A stretch of 64,000 nt of DNA from contig NC_084717.1 in assembly GCF_033807575.1 (NCBI RefSeq), forward strand, positions 9,921,692 through 9,985,691. The letters are read 5' to 3'. The notes under the pieces are model-generated. The model was given only the letters and a program-made list of their open reading frames with translations, was not told the DNA's origin and did no database searches. Source of the stretch: Cydia pomonella. Its lineage: Eukaryota; Arthropoda; Insecta; Lepidoptera; Tortricidae. Of this stretch, positions 1 through 13,053 are shown piece by piece. A program made the position numbers and the translations under genes. How positions within the stretch are numbered: position 1 is the first letter of the stretch; each line of letters opens with the position of its first letter.

Positions 1-3000
1 CGACAATACTATGGGCTCGTTTCAAAACAATGCAGTCTTCGAAACCAGACGCATTCAAATCTAAACCATTGTAAAGAAATGAAAGTCACATGAGTAGAAT
101 CAAACATTTTTACTAAAATATCTAGCTCAAAATGTCACCTATATGAGCCAATTATCGTTTCAGCTAGACAAAAGTTTTCCCTTCCAATTTCCACGACGAC
201 CGGACCTTATTCTGACAGCGTTACAAAACAATGCATCCATCCTAACCAGATATACGATTCTAGCCTGAATTCTGAACGTTTCATGCACACTGCACTATGA
301 ACATTGAACATGACTAAGGCATACGTATATTCTATGAAAGCAAATTGTCAGCAACAGCAACAAAGCTCCAAACTGAAATTATACACAACGGATCACGATC
401 ATTTCGAGCTTCGCTGTTGATGAATGTAGGTAAAAATGACGCATAATATATTTTGTGCATCTTAAAAATATCAAACAAATACCACCGGCGCGAAGTTCAT
501 TTCCCTGCGCGAACTTTGCCAACGACCGGCTGACTCATGATGTAATTGAAAACATTGAGGTCACGAGAGCAGTGAATTTTCCGATTGCGAACACATTGCT
601 GCATAGCATGCTGCTGGAGACGGGTAATGTCACTGTATAACTTGAGTAATTAAGTTGCCGTTGTGGCCACAATATCAGTCACTCAATTTATGAAGGAAAA
701 TTGGCAGTGACATCAGCCCATTTCCACTGCATGCCACGCCTGCATGTAAGTTTAATGTAGCCGGCGTTAACGACGAAGCGAGAACGTAGGTACATTTGCG
801 GACATTTACTCTAGAGTAGGCGAGACCTCGAGGGAGAACTGAAGGAATTAATTAGCACTGAGAGCGACCTTCGCGTAGCTTCAGCTCTTAGAAATTTACT
901 AAGTTTTCACGTACTAAACTTAGATTATCTTAATATTCCTGATAAATTAATGCAGTTGGAAGCAATAAAGTCGTAAACATACAATGCAAGCTAACACAAT
1001 ATTTTCCTTCACTGAAAAGGTAATGATAAATCTCGATTTTGGAAAGTAAGCGCGCTAATCACGAATAATTTCGTAATAACTATAAATTGCTAGTTCCAAC
1101 TTTGCTTGTGACTAAGGAATCCAATTTTCTGTTATAGACTTTTAAAAATGTCGGTTGACTGGATTAAGAATTTTAGTCGTGGTGAAACACCATTCTTACA
1201 TTAGCGGCATGTTACAAATGTTATCGTATTGGTAAATCAAAAATTCCATGTCGTCAGTAACTAACTAAATTGGCTCAGTAAACGCAGTGATGGTGGTTTC
1301 CACCTCCTTTTATGGCATAACATTAGTTACTAGTAATTATTTCCTAAAAAATGTAGAGTATTTTCACCTACCTCTTAAAACAACGTTTAAAAAATGAAGG
1401 TAAAGTTGTTTCTGTACTTCAAATGAGATTCGTAAACATGTATAGATAAACTGCTTAGAAAATGTCTATATTTTCATCAAATTGTAAAATCATTCGCGGT
1501 TTACCGCAAACAAAATTCGATAATAGGCATAATAGCCATACCCGTTATTATTCCAGTTACAGTTCCAATCTGACCAGTCCTTATACGACTTTAACATGAC
1601 ATATGAAATATAGACATTATTTATTGACGTTACTTACATGTTTTCTAAATCTTGCATTGGATTTCTAAGGTAGTTTCGGTTAAATTATGGCATAATGCAG
1701 TACAATGCACAATCAATGTCCAGTGTCCAACAGCAACACTCCTTACTGATCATCGGTGGACCTTATGTCTTCGCAATAAGGTTTACGAATATTGAGTCAG
1801 AAGATGCGTAAACCCATGACATTAGAAAAAAAAAACAAAAGATATGGCTTAATAATTGCGGCGCAGGTTTTTACCTTTAATCTCAAGGACTCTGAAAATG
1901 TACTTCTGTTTAAAATTTTGCTCTTTTAATCCCTAGGCTATATCACTAGCTGTTTTATACTAAAATCATACAGCTGTAATAGTAGATGACAATAAGACAT
2001 GTTTACGTGTTTTTTTTTATAAAAAGCCAACTTTAACCTTGTAAGGTTTTGGTTGAAGTCTGCTCTTTGCAAATTCTACTTTCCATGTGATTTTTTGCAT
2101 GGCATTTGCCCTTGATTAAATCGTGCAAAAATTCACTAGAAAAACTACGATTTTGCGTTAACTCCCTCTTCAGTGTAGTGTGTAGTAAATTCTTATCTGA
2201 GATAAGCTACTGTACCTACTCCTGCGCTTGGTTGCAACACGTGTTGTGTTTGGTTGGTGATAAGGTGCCATTGCCTACTTGAAATCAAATATTTTTGTAG
2301 TTTTTTATCAGATTAGCAACGTATGAAACGTTTGTTTGTAAATACAAACACATTTGCTTTTATTAAGTAATATTTGCTGAAGACCGAATTCGCACATACA
2401 CTTTCGTCAACTTTTCAATTGGATATGGGACTTGCAGATTAGGTTAGAATAGGTAAGTTTAATTTCAAAATGTCAAAAAATATACGTCATAAAAACGTCG
2501 AAAATGCAAAAAGTTTCTCATTCGATTTGTGATTAATGAGAATTCATTTATTTTGATAACTATAGCTACGATAGCTGATAATAATTGTAGCATAGCGTGC
2601 GTAATCTCAAAAATTGTGCAACTGTAAGATACAGAACGCGTGGGTTTGCAAGGGATTGAGTGCAGTGGGCCGTTTCCGCGGCAGGCGATTTCAACTACAC
2701 TCAAGAGCATTGATGGAAAATTCCACACAATGTGACCAGTCTTCTTCATGATCTTGAGTATAGCTAGTAAACATTATTCGCTCATGAGACTTGCAATGAA
2801 TTACGACCTTTTAACAACAATGACTAGCGTAGGTTTTTATGCACGCAACCCACAGTCGGCACGCACAACATTAAGCGGGAGTGTACGCGCAACGAAAATG
2901 TCTCACCTGTATCAGAAGATCAGTTCTTATGCAACAATGTTGATGATGAATTGAACGACTCCTTTAACTCGTTTCGTTTTGCTCTGTTATATCAAATTTA

Positions 3001-3147
3001 AGGTACGAGGTTGATAAAACCATCCAAACCAGCAGACATGTAGATCGACAACTTAGATCCCCAAGTGATATATTTTTGCCACCAACATCGGAACCGGTGA
3101 GGCAAATTAAGAAGTGATGTTTTTTGTTTTTTTTTAGGGTTTTAGGG
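1..3147. other. Unique AT-rich DNA, no gene recognised
   Basis: No open frame longer than about 95 codons. The short frames present have no recognisable motif, no codon-like bias and no consistent splice context. The stretch looks like intergenic or intronic insect DNA. I see no tandem repeat or long inverted repeat in it. Confidence 0.6.
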
Positions 3148-3262
3148 CTAGACAGTTGAAATTTTCACATATGATGTATTTCTGTTGCCGCTATAACAAC
3201 AAATACTAAAAAGTACGGAACCCTCGGTGGGCGAGTCCGACTCGCAGTTGTCCAGTTTTTTT
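3148..3262 (+). repeat. Fragment of a common interspersed repeat (…GGGCGAGTCCGACTCGC… end)
   Basis: It contains the blocks TGATGTATTTCTGTTGCCG, AGTACGGAACCCTC and GGGCGAGTCCGACTCGC. The same blocks occur at 51,239-51,420 (5' part, same orientation) and, reverse-complemented, at 19,351-19,826. I recognise this as a family found in many copies in moth and butterfly genomes. The family class is not certain, and this copy is only the 3' part. Confidence 0.6.
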
Positions 3263-6200
3263 TATGTATATTAATATTATACCAATAATACCATCTTATT
3301 TTTCTTGTACAGAATTTTCAGGACTATAGATTGGCGATGAGGCTTGAATTTTTTTCAGTCTTACCGGTTAAGGGTTAAATAAATGACTATGATAACCATA
3401 ATCCTAAGCTAGAGGGAACTACCAGATAGTAAAATCAAGTAAACATCAGTTTGCACTTAAATTATTGTATGGCTTATGAAGAGGAACATGAAAATGATCA
3501 GTGAAGATGAAGACGAATCAACGACGCAACCACATCTATGAACTTGTTGACGTTAATAATACACAATTTGTTTAACTTAACTAAACGAGCTACTTGAAAA
3601 GCACTTTTATTCATCCTATTCTTAAGTTGTCATGTCTCAAACGCCTACAAAAATAAAAATGCAACGTTAATAATTTCCATTAATACCTGTACTACGCTAC
3701 TCCTTTTGAGCAAATTACACAAAACCACAACCCTATTATAGGCAGGTACTTAGCCGAGGGCTGTATATGGCGTAACGTTGAACAAAAAGGCCCAAAAGCA
3801 TAACAATGTGTATAGTACTTATATCGTTTTGGAGTTGATGGTGTGTGTTAATAAAATACAGGTACCGGGGTTGTGCCGTCACGTCGGGAGCACGCGACCT
3901 AACTGTCAATGCTCATGTTGGAACTTTCGATTGTATTTTATTTCTTTGGTAGTATGGATATAATAAATAAAGGGATAAAGGTAATTTGATGTCTGATTTG
4001 TGTCGTTCTTCCTGACTTGAGTTTAGTTTAAATTGAAGACATTAGAGGGTCTATTTTGTAAAAGTATTTTCCAATGCCGTCCAAAATAGATTTTTAAAAG
4101 TGGGGTCTTGCTACGTATGTTGTCTGTCTAGTCGCGTGTCCAGTGTCCATAGAGGCCTATGAAGTCATTAAACAAATTTTATCATTATACCGTCTGTCAA
4201 CTCCAACGATTAACATACAGCACGACAACGAACTGCCCAAAGGTGCATGACCTTTACAAACACATGTATTTAACACACTATATGTAAAACCCATAAAGGC
4301 TTTTCGTTCGAGCGTTGAATGCTCGTTGAGCCCTTTTGACACAGCAAATACATCGTCAGCTCATCAGCTGGCACAAGTGCGTAGGTAATCGATGGAAAAA
4401 ATACAGGTGCCTCAATGGCACGCTCCGGAGCAATTGACAGACCACCTTTAGCTGTTAAGGTCAGTTGTCTAGGCGGGTTGTCTCCAACTGGAGCCCTAAT
4501 CTAATTATCTTATATGTCGTCACGGGTCGTTACCGCCTCTCTCGCAATGTGCTTACCTACACGTTTTCATGGATATGAAGTGTAGAAAAAAGTGACTAAA
4601 AATAATAACTAACTTATATTACCGATTTTCCTATGCACAGTCAACAAAGGTACTCATCAATATTATTTTTGAATAAGCTAAACTTAATGAGGTCACAGTG
4701 TTGTAGGCACACTTCGCAGTTGGCGTTGGCACCTCCTGGCAGTAATTTATTTGAAGAATAAAGAAATCACTTCATTAAGCTACACCTACTTGGTTTTGAA
4801 AATGACAAAGCTAAGTCCTAATGTTAATAATTACAAAAGTTGTGACAATCATCACTAAACTAAAAGGATTATATTCTCACATGTCATAGAGTAACATAAT
4901 CTAGCAACAAAATAAATAAGGCTTACGCCGCACTTAATATGACACGCATGCGCTCATAATATTATTACGATATTTTATTACAAATAATCCGCTATCTTAG
5001 TCTTATGTAATCTATATCACGTGTAACGCTTTGCGTAATGTTTATAGAAAGTACATGACAGCTATCAAGATATATTAATTGAGCTTTATTTAGAGGCCCA
5101 TGTCACCCAATTTGGACCGATTTGTTGTTATAAACTCGTGTACAACCTTGTCGTAATCACAGCACATTCCAACCACGAATATGAATTTTAGTGTTTGGTC
5201 GTGTGGTAAAGTTCCATAAGCGTATGAAATTGGTTGAATGTAGCTATTATTATTAGAGCGCTACTACGATTGTGAGGCCCACCATGCCTAATCGGATGAT
5301 TCCACCGACGCTTTATAATTCGTTGTGTATATAATACACGTCGGAGGCTGCATGGCCTTATTAATTTTATAGGACCGCTCGCTCCATATCGAAACTAGTT
5401 TGGTCACGAGAGGCGGATGCGTGCCGACAACTGCTAGATACTAGTAACTACTAGCACGCTTATAAAGCTGAGGCACCTATAAGGAGTTCAGTGTAAATCA
5501 CAGATCATGATTCCACAAAAGGACGTCATTTTGAAACTTACAGGAATTGTCGTTTTATCAGACTTACTTACGAGGGTGTTTCCGAAATTGTTCGTCTATA
5601 GGGTAAGAACGTTAATTATCGGCCGCCCCACCTATTATCGCAGTCCTATTTTTCATAGTAGACGTGGTAGCCGATACAAGATGGCTGACATACAATTTTT
5701 GCACGTCCTACTGCACAGACGAATTGCCGGATTTTAGCATAAAGATTTTCGATCTTCAGAGTCAGTTAATTTGAATCTCTTTTTACTTGGTATTGCCAAA
5801 TATCAAGCGAAATGTAGGTATCTATTTAAGTAGATTGTTAGATTATAGACTACTGTTAGAAAATACTGTTAATCGTCCTACGAAATTGAGAGGCTCGATT
5901 AATAATGCAATAAACCGGACAATATAACCATGTAAACAAAATTCTGAATTAGAAGGTACTATAATAATTTGATCGCTGAATGATAGATCACATTAAGCGT
6001 CTAACTTCGGTTCAAGTACAAATCTGACCAGTGCAATACCAGTGTGATACCCAATTCAACATGTTTAGGGATTTAAAGACCAAGTTATACTAAACAAGTG
6101 GAAAGTCAAGACAAAACGTTTCACGAATGTAGTAGGAACTTAATTGGCTTTGAATAATGTAAAGATCTTCCAGGATCCCTGAAGTCATTAGGTACGTTCC

Positions 6201-7985
6201 GAGAATTTCGGGACTGATAATGGCATTAATAGCGCAGTAAGAACGCTGCTGGGATATGGATATTATCTAGTTTCTACGTTAGTGTCAATGTCTTGCTATT
6301 TGCAGACTGGTCATTGGAGATTGGAAGTAATGCATGAAGTGCCGATATCTCGATATTTTGGAAGCATAGTTGTCATACATATAAAGCTTCCTCTCATCTC
6401 ATGAACAGACAGGAGCGATTGAGCTATTGATCTCGGCGCGGATGGGGATCTTCCATTCTATTTATTATAACTGAGATTTTTAGCAGACGTAGATCTGCTG
6501 AAAAACTCAATTATCGTTATTTGGATTACGTGTCTCGTCTTTACTTCTTAAAGCAGGTTTTTTCATTTTCTGGCACAATCTGATCATGCTTTTTACAAGA
6601 TTTTATTTAACTTGCCCTGTTTAGTATGTATGGGACAAATCTTGCAAGTTAAATTTGACCCACTTCCCGGTTTCCGATGAAGCTGAAAATTTGCATACAT
6701 ATGTAATTCGGGTGACAATGCAATTTTATGGTACCATCAAGCTGATCTAATGATGGAGACAGGAGGTAGCCATAGAAACTCTGTGATAAACAACGCAACC
6801 TAATTGTGTTTGGGGTTTTTAGAATTATCTCGATGAGTATTAGTTGCCTGTGGAAAAAAGTACAGTCAGCGATAAAAACTTGTACCAAAAATTAAATTTC
6901 TGCCAAAAACTTATTGTGATCATGTGATGTGTCTTCCAGTCATAAGATTTAAAAATATTCTTGAAAGTAATTTTCCTCATCTTCCTTTATTTTACCCCTT
7001 GCATTAATTCTAAAGGAGTCTAAAATATGAATCACAAAGCCCTTAGTTTGTCCAGAAATGCCGTTCAGCAAGTATCTCAAGCTTGTTACTTCGTTAGCAT
7101 ACATAACTCATCAAACCGCCAATCTAACGTACACCCACCTCGTATCTTATAAGTTATATCTATGCGTGACAACTCATTAAGAAAATACCATATATGTAAG
7201 CGCAAAAATCTAAATCAGAACTTTCTGTGCTGTCTGTGAGGATGTGTTTGAGTAGTTACTAATTAGGTGTATTTTTTTTTGCAATTTGTGTTGTGTTCGT
7301 TTGTGCCAAAACTAAAATCAACGTGTACCTCGTGTTACAAATAAAATCCTGTATAGGAAGGAATTATTAGGGGGCTTTCTGAATTACTATTATTTTTAAT
7401 TGTCCTATTGTAATTTATAATAGATACATTAAGCACATCATAGGTAATCTTGTAGTGTTATGTCTCTAATCAGCAACACAATGAATATATGGATATGTAT
7501 TATGAGCAAAGAATCTTGAACAGGCTTGTGAAACTTATAAAATTGCACACGTCTACTTACTAACTATTACCATCGGGTAGACTTACGCTCTTTTTAGCAT
7601 CACCGCTTCCCATAGATAAATAATTTATTCAAAAGTTAAATGCGCATGCGAAACGATTCGAATGACACAGTCGTGGAATGTAGGCCAGTCGTTTGGCAGG
7701 GCCCGATAACATTCCAAGGCGCTATCTCCGACGCCTGTTAGTTTTACATGCATGCCATAAACTTGATACAAACTACTAAAATAGTATCGAAACGAGATCT
7801 GTGGAACGAGGCTGTTAAGCGAAAATAATGATAGTTAGGTCATGAAATGAGTTGTAGTGGTTTGGGGGTTACACCATTATTGTGCATGTTCAAAGTTTGA
7901 ACTTAAAACCCTGGCTTACACTACACTATTATCAAGTTTGTTTTAACTAATAAATCTAACGCGGTTATCATACTAATGGGGAATC

Positions 7986-8065
7986 GCACGCCGCTCCGGT
8001 GTGTGAGCGAAGGAGCACTATGCACGCATATAGCGATAACTCGCTCGCACACCGAAGCGACGTGC
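7986..8065. repeat. GC-rich imperfect hairpin, MITE-like remnant
   Basis: Positions 7,986-8,010 and 8,041-8,065 are inverted 25-nt arms with 3 mismatches around a 30-nt loop. The surrounding base composition is much more GC-rich than the flanks. Downstream ATGTGAAGACAGCCT and upstream GGCTTACACTACACT may be degraded terminal inverted repeats of a small DNA element, but no clean target duplication was found. Confidence 0.4.
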
Positions 8066-8769
8066 GGATCAGCATCTAATGTGAAGACAGCCTAAGTAAG
8101 GAGTTTAGATATTTATCGATTTCGGTGGAGGAAAACAAGGTGCATTAAAAACTAATGCCTAAAGTACCTACTTACACCCCACAATAATATTTGAGATTAG
8201 ATAACCAGTCTCCAGTGTGGGTCCTTATTTCTATGCAACGGGTAGAGCTACTAAGAAGAGAAACAAGGAACGCCATGTTACGTTACTTACGAAACAAACA
8301 CATTAGGACATTAGCAAGCCTTGTAAATTAAGGTTCCCACTGAAACAGGTGCTAACAGCTAGCTAGAGTGCGACCTAATTAAATTTGAAAGAAAGTGTAG
8401 ACACAGCTTCAATAGTATTTTTCGATGTAACTATACGATAAGATAAATTACCACTTGCATGGCTACAACACGCACTTTCTCTCTTTATCTTAGTTTGAGA
8501 TGCTTAATTATACAGTAGTTATTTAATTTCTATAAAACGCTGTCCGAATGAATTGTGAGTTATCTGTGAATTAATAATGAATTTTTTAACGGCGTTAATT
8601 ATCTAATTGGACATACTGACACATCAGTATTGGGTAATATATTAACGAAAGATTCTCGGCCACTTTACGAGTATGAGAATTAATTTTGTAGTGACAAAGT
8701 CACGACTCGGCGTGACAATCAAATTACAGTAAGTATTAAGGTACAAGTTGGAACCCGGCGACGTGTCGC

Positions 8770-8924
8770 GACTGCAGACGACGTGTTGTCGCGTCACCTC
8801 GCCGCGTCGTGTATAGATCTGCGACGTGTAGTTTGCCGCACGGCGACGCGTCGCTGACCTGGAATTGTATTTCATGGAACTAAATAGAAACCATTCGTGT
8901 CGCGGCGACGCGTCGTCTGCAGTC
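8770..8924. repeat. GC-rich MITE-like hairpin with perfect 14-bp inverted ends
   Basis: GACTGCAGACGACG at 8,770-8,783 is the exact reverse complement of 8,911-8,924. The interior is dense in CG dinucleotides (ACGTGTTGTCGCGTCAC, GCGACGCGTCG), unlike the AT-rich flanks. This suggests a non-autonomous DNA transposon resembling in style the GC-rich element at 49,961-50,640. No clear target-site duplication is visible, so the true ends may lie slightly further out. Confidence 0.5.
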
Positions 8925-11900
8925 TCCATCTTTCATAAAATAAAATTTCTGCTCCTTTACTTAAATCCTCTTTTATTTACATATCTCTAACTCTATAATA
9001 CCCCAATTTCATAATCAATCAAAATGACATGGTCACATTATAACTACAAATTAAAATGGGGTACCGTATACATAAGTCATTATCGCCGTGTGGCGATCGT
9101 ACTTGCAAAAATTATATCGTAGGTAATCATAATCATTTATTCAATGGAACCATGGTGTTTTACAAAGGTTTTTAAAGTCGAATTAGTTCAAAACATGGGC
9201 CCCACTAGGGTGTAGCAGTTTATATAGGTATATTCTTATCCTAGTAATACTTAACTACGTTTTAACTAAGTTGTATTTAGATACAATTTTGATCTTCAGT
9301 CGAGTACAACGGACAAGAAAAGCAGCATGAATAGTTTTAGCAAACATGGACTCGTCTTTGTATTAGTACGATAGCATAGACAGTGTAGGTTTAATCAACA
9401 AAGTATAGATACAAAACAAACTATAACCCTAATACAATTGCCTAATCACATCAACTGCAAACTGGGCCCTATACAATAAAATGTAAATAAGAGCTACATA
9501 AGCCCGGACAATGCCATTTATAGGTCTATTTACGCAACTGTGCAAACCTAGGCCGATTCCCGCGCCAAGCCAAATACTAAACATCGGTCCCTTTGCTCGT
9601 AGAGGAATGTAAGTATGACACACGACACTTTGTGACTATGGGCAGCACAGAGATATAAATATGTATTCTTCAGCTCATCTTTTCTGAATTTGAGTTAAAT
9701 AAATATCATTTTTATGCATAGTCCTTACTTTTCTGGGTTAGGCACTGAGCTATTCAGGTACTTTTTTTAATGAATACCTACATCGATTTAAATCTAGTCT
9801 GACTAATGAAAAATACACATGGAAAAAAGCTTTTGATCTTTTGAAGCTTTTTGGGTACCTATAATATTTCTATTTCTACGTCAGGATTAGATCAAAATTT
9901 CATTCAATTAAAAATGTAAAAATCTTTTTTGCAGAGTTGATGACGTTTAATCAAGCACGAGTTCTGCGCATTTTCGACTTGAGGAAGGGTTTTACGCTAT
10001 GCCGTGCACCGAGCGAGCGGGATGTGAGGGGGCTAAGAAGGTTCCCCTATAATTTGTCGAACAATTTGTCAGATTGTATGCGTTAACGTGATCTGTATTA
10101 TATGTCCGCGGATTTTCGCCCGGAAAACTCCAATATCAACGTAAGCCTTTCATTCGCGTTTTCTTTAGGGATTACTTTCAGGGCCCGGCTATTGTTGCGC
10201 GGCCCATTGTCGTGAGATCAGATAGCGACAATGAGGCCGGAGCAATTAAATGTTGCCATTAGACTGCTGAAACAATCCACAATGGTGCGGCCACGTGAGA
10301 GGAATCGCATGGGAGTTTTTTCATCATTAGAATAGGCACAAAAGATTCACGGCTATGGATACGGTGCGGATGGAACTAATTATTGAAAGTGTTATTGTTT
10401 CGACAGAGACTAAATTGAGGGGAAATGAAGTGAGGCTTACGTTTATGTGTCATTAGGCTGGATTTTTTTGATGTAGCCGTTTATTTCTGCTATCTTAAAA
10501 GCAGCTAAAACCGTCTAATAGTTAGATGCAACGCACACAATTAAGGCCAGAGTAACCACTAATGTTGTGTCTCTGCGAGTGCGTCTATAAGTGAGCGTAG
10601 CTGATTTGCAGGAGCGCGCAGTTTATAATTCTCTAAAATGTAAAAAGCCACTCGTCCCATCAAGGTATTTCTTTTAATTACCTTAGACATAATGAGTGTT
10701 GTCACACAATGTTGAACTGTTCCTGCGGTGCATTGACCGAAATAAGATAAATGCATGTTTGTAGTAGGAGTTTAATTCAGTGAGGAAGTGACATTCATGA
10801 GCTGGTAAATGAGCAGGGGAAACACGAGCGAGCGTGGGCGAATATGAAGCTGTGAAATAAAAAGTGGATGTCGTATCCCATGTGTGAAGTTGTGACTATA
10901 TTTTTGAGTATCATAACCAGTGTAAATAGGAAATATTTTTTTTTAAATAATGCCTCTACTCATCGAGTTTATATTTGTTTCCCTACTGTCCGCACATAGC
11001 CATCCTGCCACATGAGATGTTTAGAAAAGTAAGTGCAACCGGCGTACTAAGTAGATACATTTCACTAGGTACGTCACAAAGGTTACTACTGGTGGACAGG
11101 TACAGTTAAGTAGATAGTCAGTCATAATCCCTATATAGAAGTAATGTCAATTACACAAATGAGCACCTACAAATGTCTAAGGAAAAGATGTGGCCTAGAA
11201 TACAACAGACAAAGCGGCTAGGACATATCCCGGATATGCAAAGTTCCCGCGATAGCAAAGCACTGTTTCTTAGTAACGGTGGGAAAAGTTAGCATTAGAA
11301 CAAACGGATAAGATATAGGAATCAAGGCAAAATTAAAATGCGGAAAAGTTGCAATTGTATTACAAGAGTTTCTCATCGCGGTTAGTCCTTTACTAATCGT
11401 CAATGTATGTACATAAGAAAATTTACATTAGAAATGCTAATTTACCCGCAAAAAAATTTACCTATTTACGGTAAAGGGATTTACATATTTCGTAATATGT
11501 ATGTTTCATGCGAGAGTCAGGGACGTCATTCATGACTTAGGAAACTATCAAACATCGGCTTTGTTAGACAGTAAGAATTCTGTACGCAATAGGTAACTAT
11601 TATGTTCTGTGTTATAATAAGTAAGATGTAGTACTCAGTATAGCTATAAGTATGGTAGAAAAAAGTCCCAATGAAGCATCCTAGCTCGCGGCACCTACAC
11701 TTGCCGATTCACCAAACCAGTTCCGGCCATCCACTTGATCCACTCGGCCAACTTTCACGAGATTCCACGGGGCCCGCCCGCCGTCTCGTGAGAACTATGT
11801 GCTATCGAAATTTGGGAATATCGAGGCGAAAGTGAATTTTTGGAAATTTCATTGATCTTTTATTGGTTCATGCAGCTTTTGATGGAGGTGGCGAGCGTGA

Positions 11901-12819
11901 AGCTGATTCTTACAAGCCTCTATAAAAATACTATAGGACATTCTTACACAAATTTATTATTCTTACAGCGATACGATACATGTTATATAAATATTTATAA
12001 ATACTTAAATACATGGAAAAAGCCCATGAATCAGGAACAAATATCTGTACTATCGACTAGGCCAGACCAGTCGTCAAAAATTCAATATTCGGTTCTCTAT
12101 GAAGTTCGATAAAAACTGTGCCCGCATCTCGACCGCCCGAGGGGTTGATTTCCATAAATGAAGTACATAGCATGTTCGTCCCCAGGGTTTAAGTATTTGT
12201 ACATGCAAATTTTTATTTTAGACCGAGACAAAATTTATTTCGCATTTATAACATAGTATGAACAATATATTTAAGTTACCTTAATTTATTTCAAAAAAGA
12301 TTTCGGACAAATAACGCAATAACCTTTTAAACTTAAGCAATAACAATGTCTTTTATTAAAAATTAATTTGGATGGCTTTTTCATCGCATTAGAACATCAG
12401 TGATCAGACTTAAAAAATATACATTATTACGAACTGAGCCAAAAACGACGATTTTGTTTTGCTTATTAAATAAATAAAAAATGCTCGTATAGACCATTAT
12501 GCAACGTCAAGCAATCCACCCTATTGAACCGCAGCGGCACACATATGTATCGGACTCGGCTATTTATAGTTTTATAACCACTCATATAATGGTTTCAATG
12601 GAACAATTTTATGCAATTTCACTACAAGCCTGGCCATTTAAAGGAGGTTCAATTACTCTTCGTCACCTGTCAGACTTGGGAAACAGATGGAATGAAACCA
12701 CCAGACGTGTTCATATTGGTAGTGCGAGAGCGGACGAGTCCAGATCACGAGCAAACCATAAATCGGAGAGCGAATGTACCTTATGTGGTACCGGAGTCTT
12801 GGACACGTATTTGCTCGAT

Positions 12820-13053
12820 ATACAATCGGAATAAAACCAGAGGTTCGGCAAAGAATTCAGTGTTCACTGTAAAGTATAAAAAATCTAGGAAAATCAAGAA
12901 AAACTGCTGCACTCAATCGGCTCAAAGGTGTATAATTCAATACCGGATGACATTAGAGGCGCATGTAATAGTCGATCATTCGAGAACAAGCTAAAGGCAA
13001 AGTTAATTTCTGATGCACTATACTCGGTAGATGATTTCTTTCGGCCCTCTGAG
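12820..13053 (+). pseudogene. Non-LTR retrotransposon ORF2 C-terminal fragment, interrupted (left part)
   Basis: The conceptual product reads a NKTRGSAKN-like segment, then after a one-base frame change VYNSIPDDIRG, then RSFENKLKAKL and an aromatic/acidic tail DDFF. This string (N-x-IP-x-x-I-R, then F-x-x-K-L-K-x-x-L) is the usual C-terminus of jockey/CR1-type reverse-transcriptase proteins. At least one frameshift (about 12,920) shows it is dead. The frame runs directly into the 9-bp duplication at 13,045-13,053, where the 16.9-kb fold-back element is inserted. The rest of the gene and its 3' UTR resume at 29,955 on the same strand. No 5' RT domain was recognised upstream, so the copy is 5'-truncated. 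Confidence 0.65.
13045..13053. repeat. Left 9-bp target-site duplication (CCCTCTGAG)
   Basis: CCCTCTGAG immediately precedes the terminal GTGTCTGTGAACC and is repeated exactly at 29,955-29,963, right after the inverted terminus GGTTCACAGACAC. The host retroposon frame is continuous if one copy plus the insertion is removed. Confidence 0.9.

Larger units (their letters stand above)
3263..12480. other. Unique AT-rich DNA with small hairpins, no gene recognised
   Basis: No convincing exon, RNA gene or promoter was found. The longest frames (80-95 codons, for example minus 8,642-8,929 and plus 11,840-12,112) have no recognisable domain. The first of these is explained by a GC-rich hairpin repeat. 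Two MITE-like hairpins (7,986-8,065 and 8,770-8,924) are listed separately. A short scrap near 6,862-6,900 (ACAGTCAGCGATAAAAACTT) resembles another dispersed moth repeat, with low confidence. Confidence 0.55.

Noticed and set aside
8642..8929. 95-codon minus ORF rich in Arg/Thr
   Set aside because: It runs through a CG-rich hairpin repeat; composition explains its length and no motif is seen.
9429..9623. 64-codon minus ORF with a hydrophobic stretch
   Set aside because: It looks protein-like (GIGLGLHSC… and a hydrophobic run), but there is no splice context, no family I recognise and no neighbouring exon.
12499..12834. 111-codon plus ORF as a gene
   Set aside because: No recognisable domain. 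It overlaps another frame of similar length and precedes a decayed retroposon tail. It could be degraded retroposon sequence, but I cannot support it.
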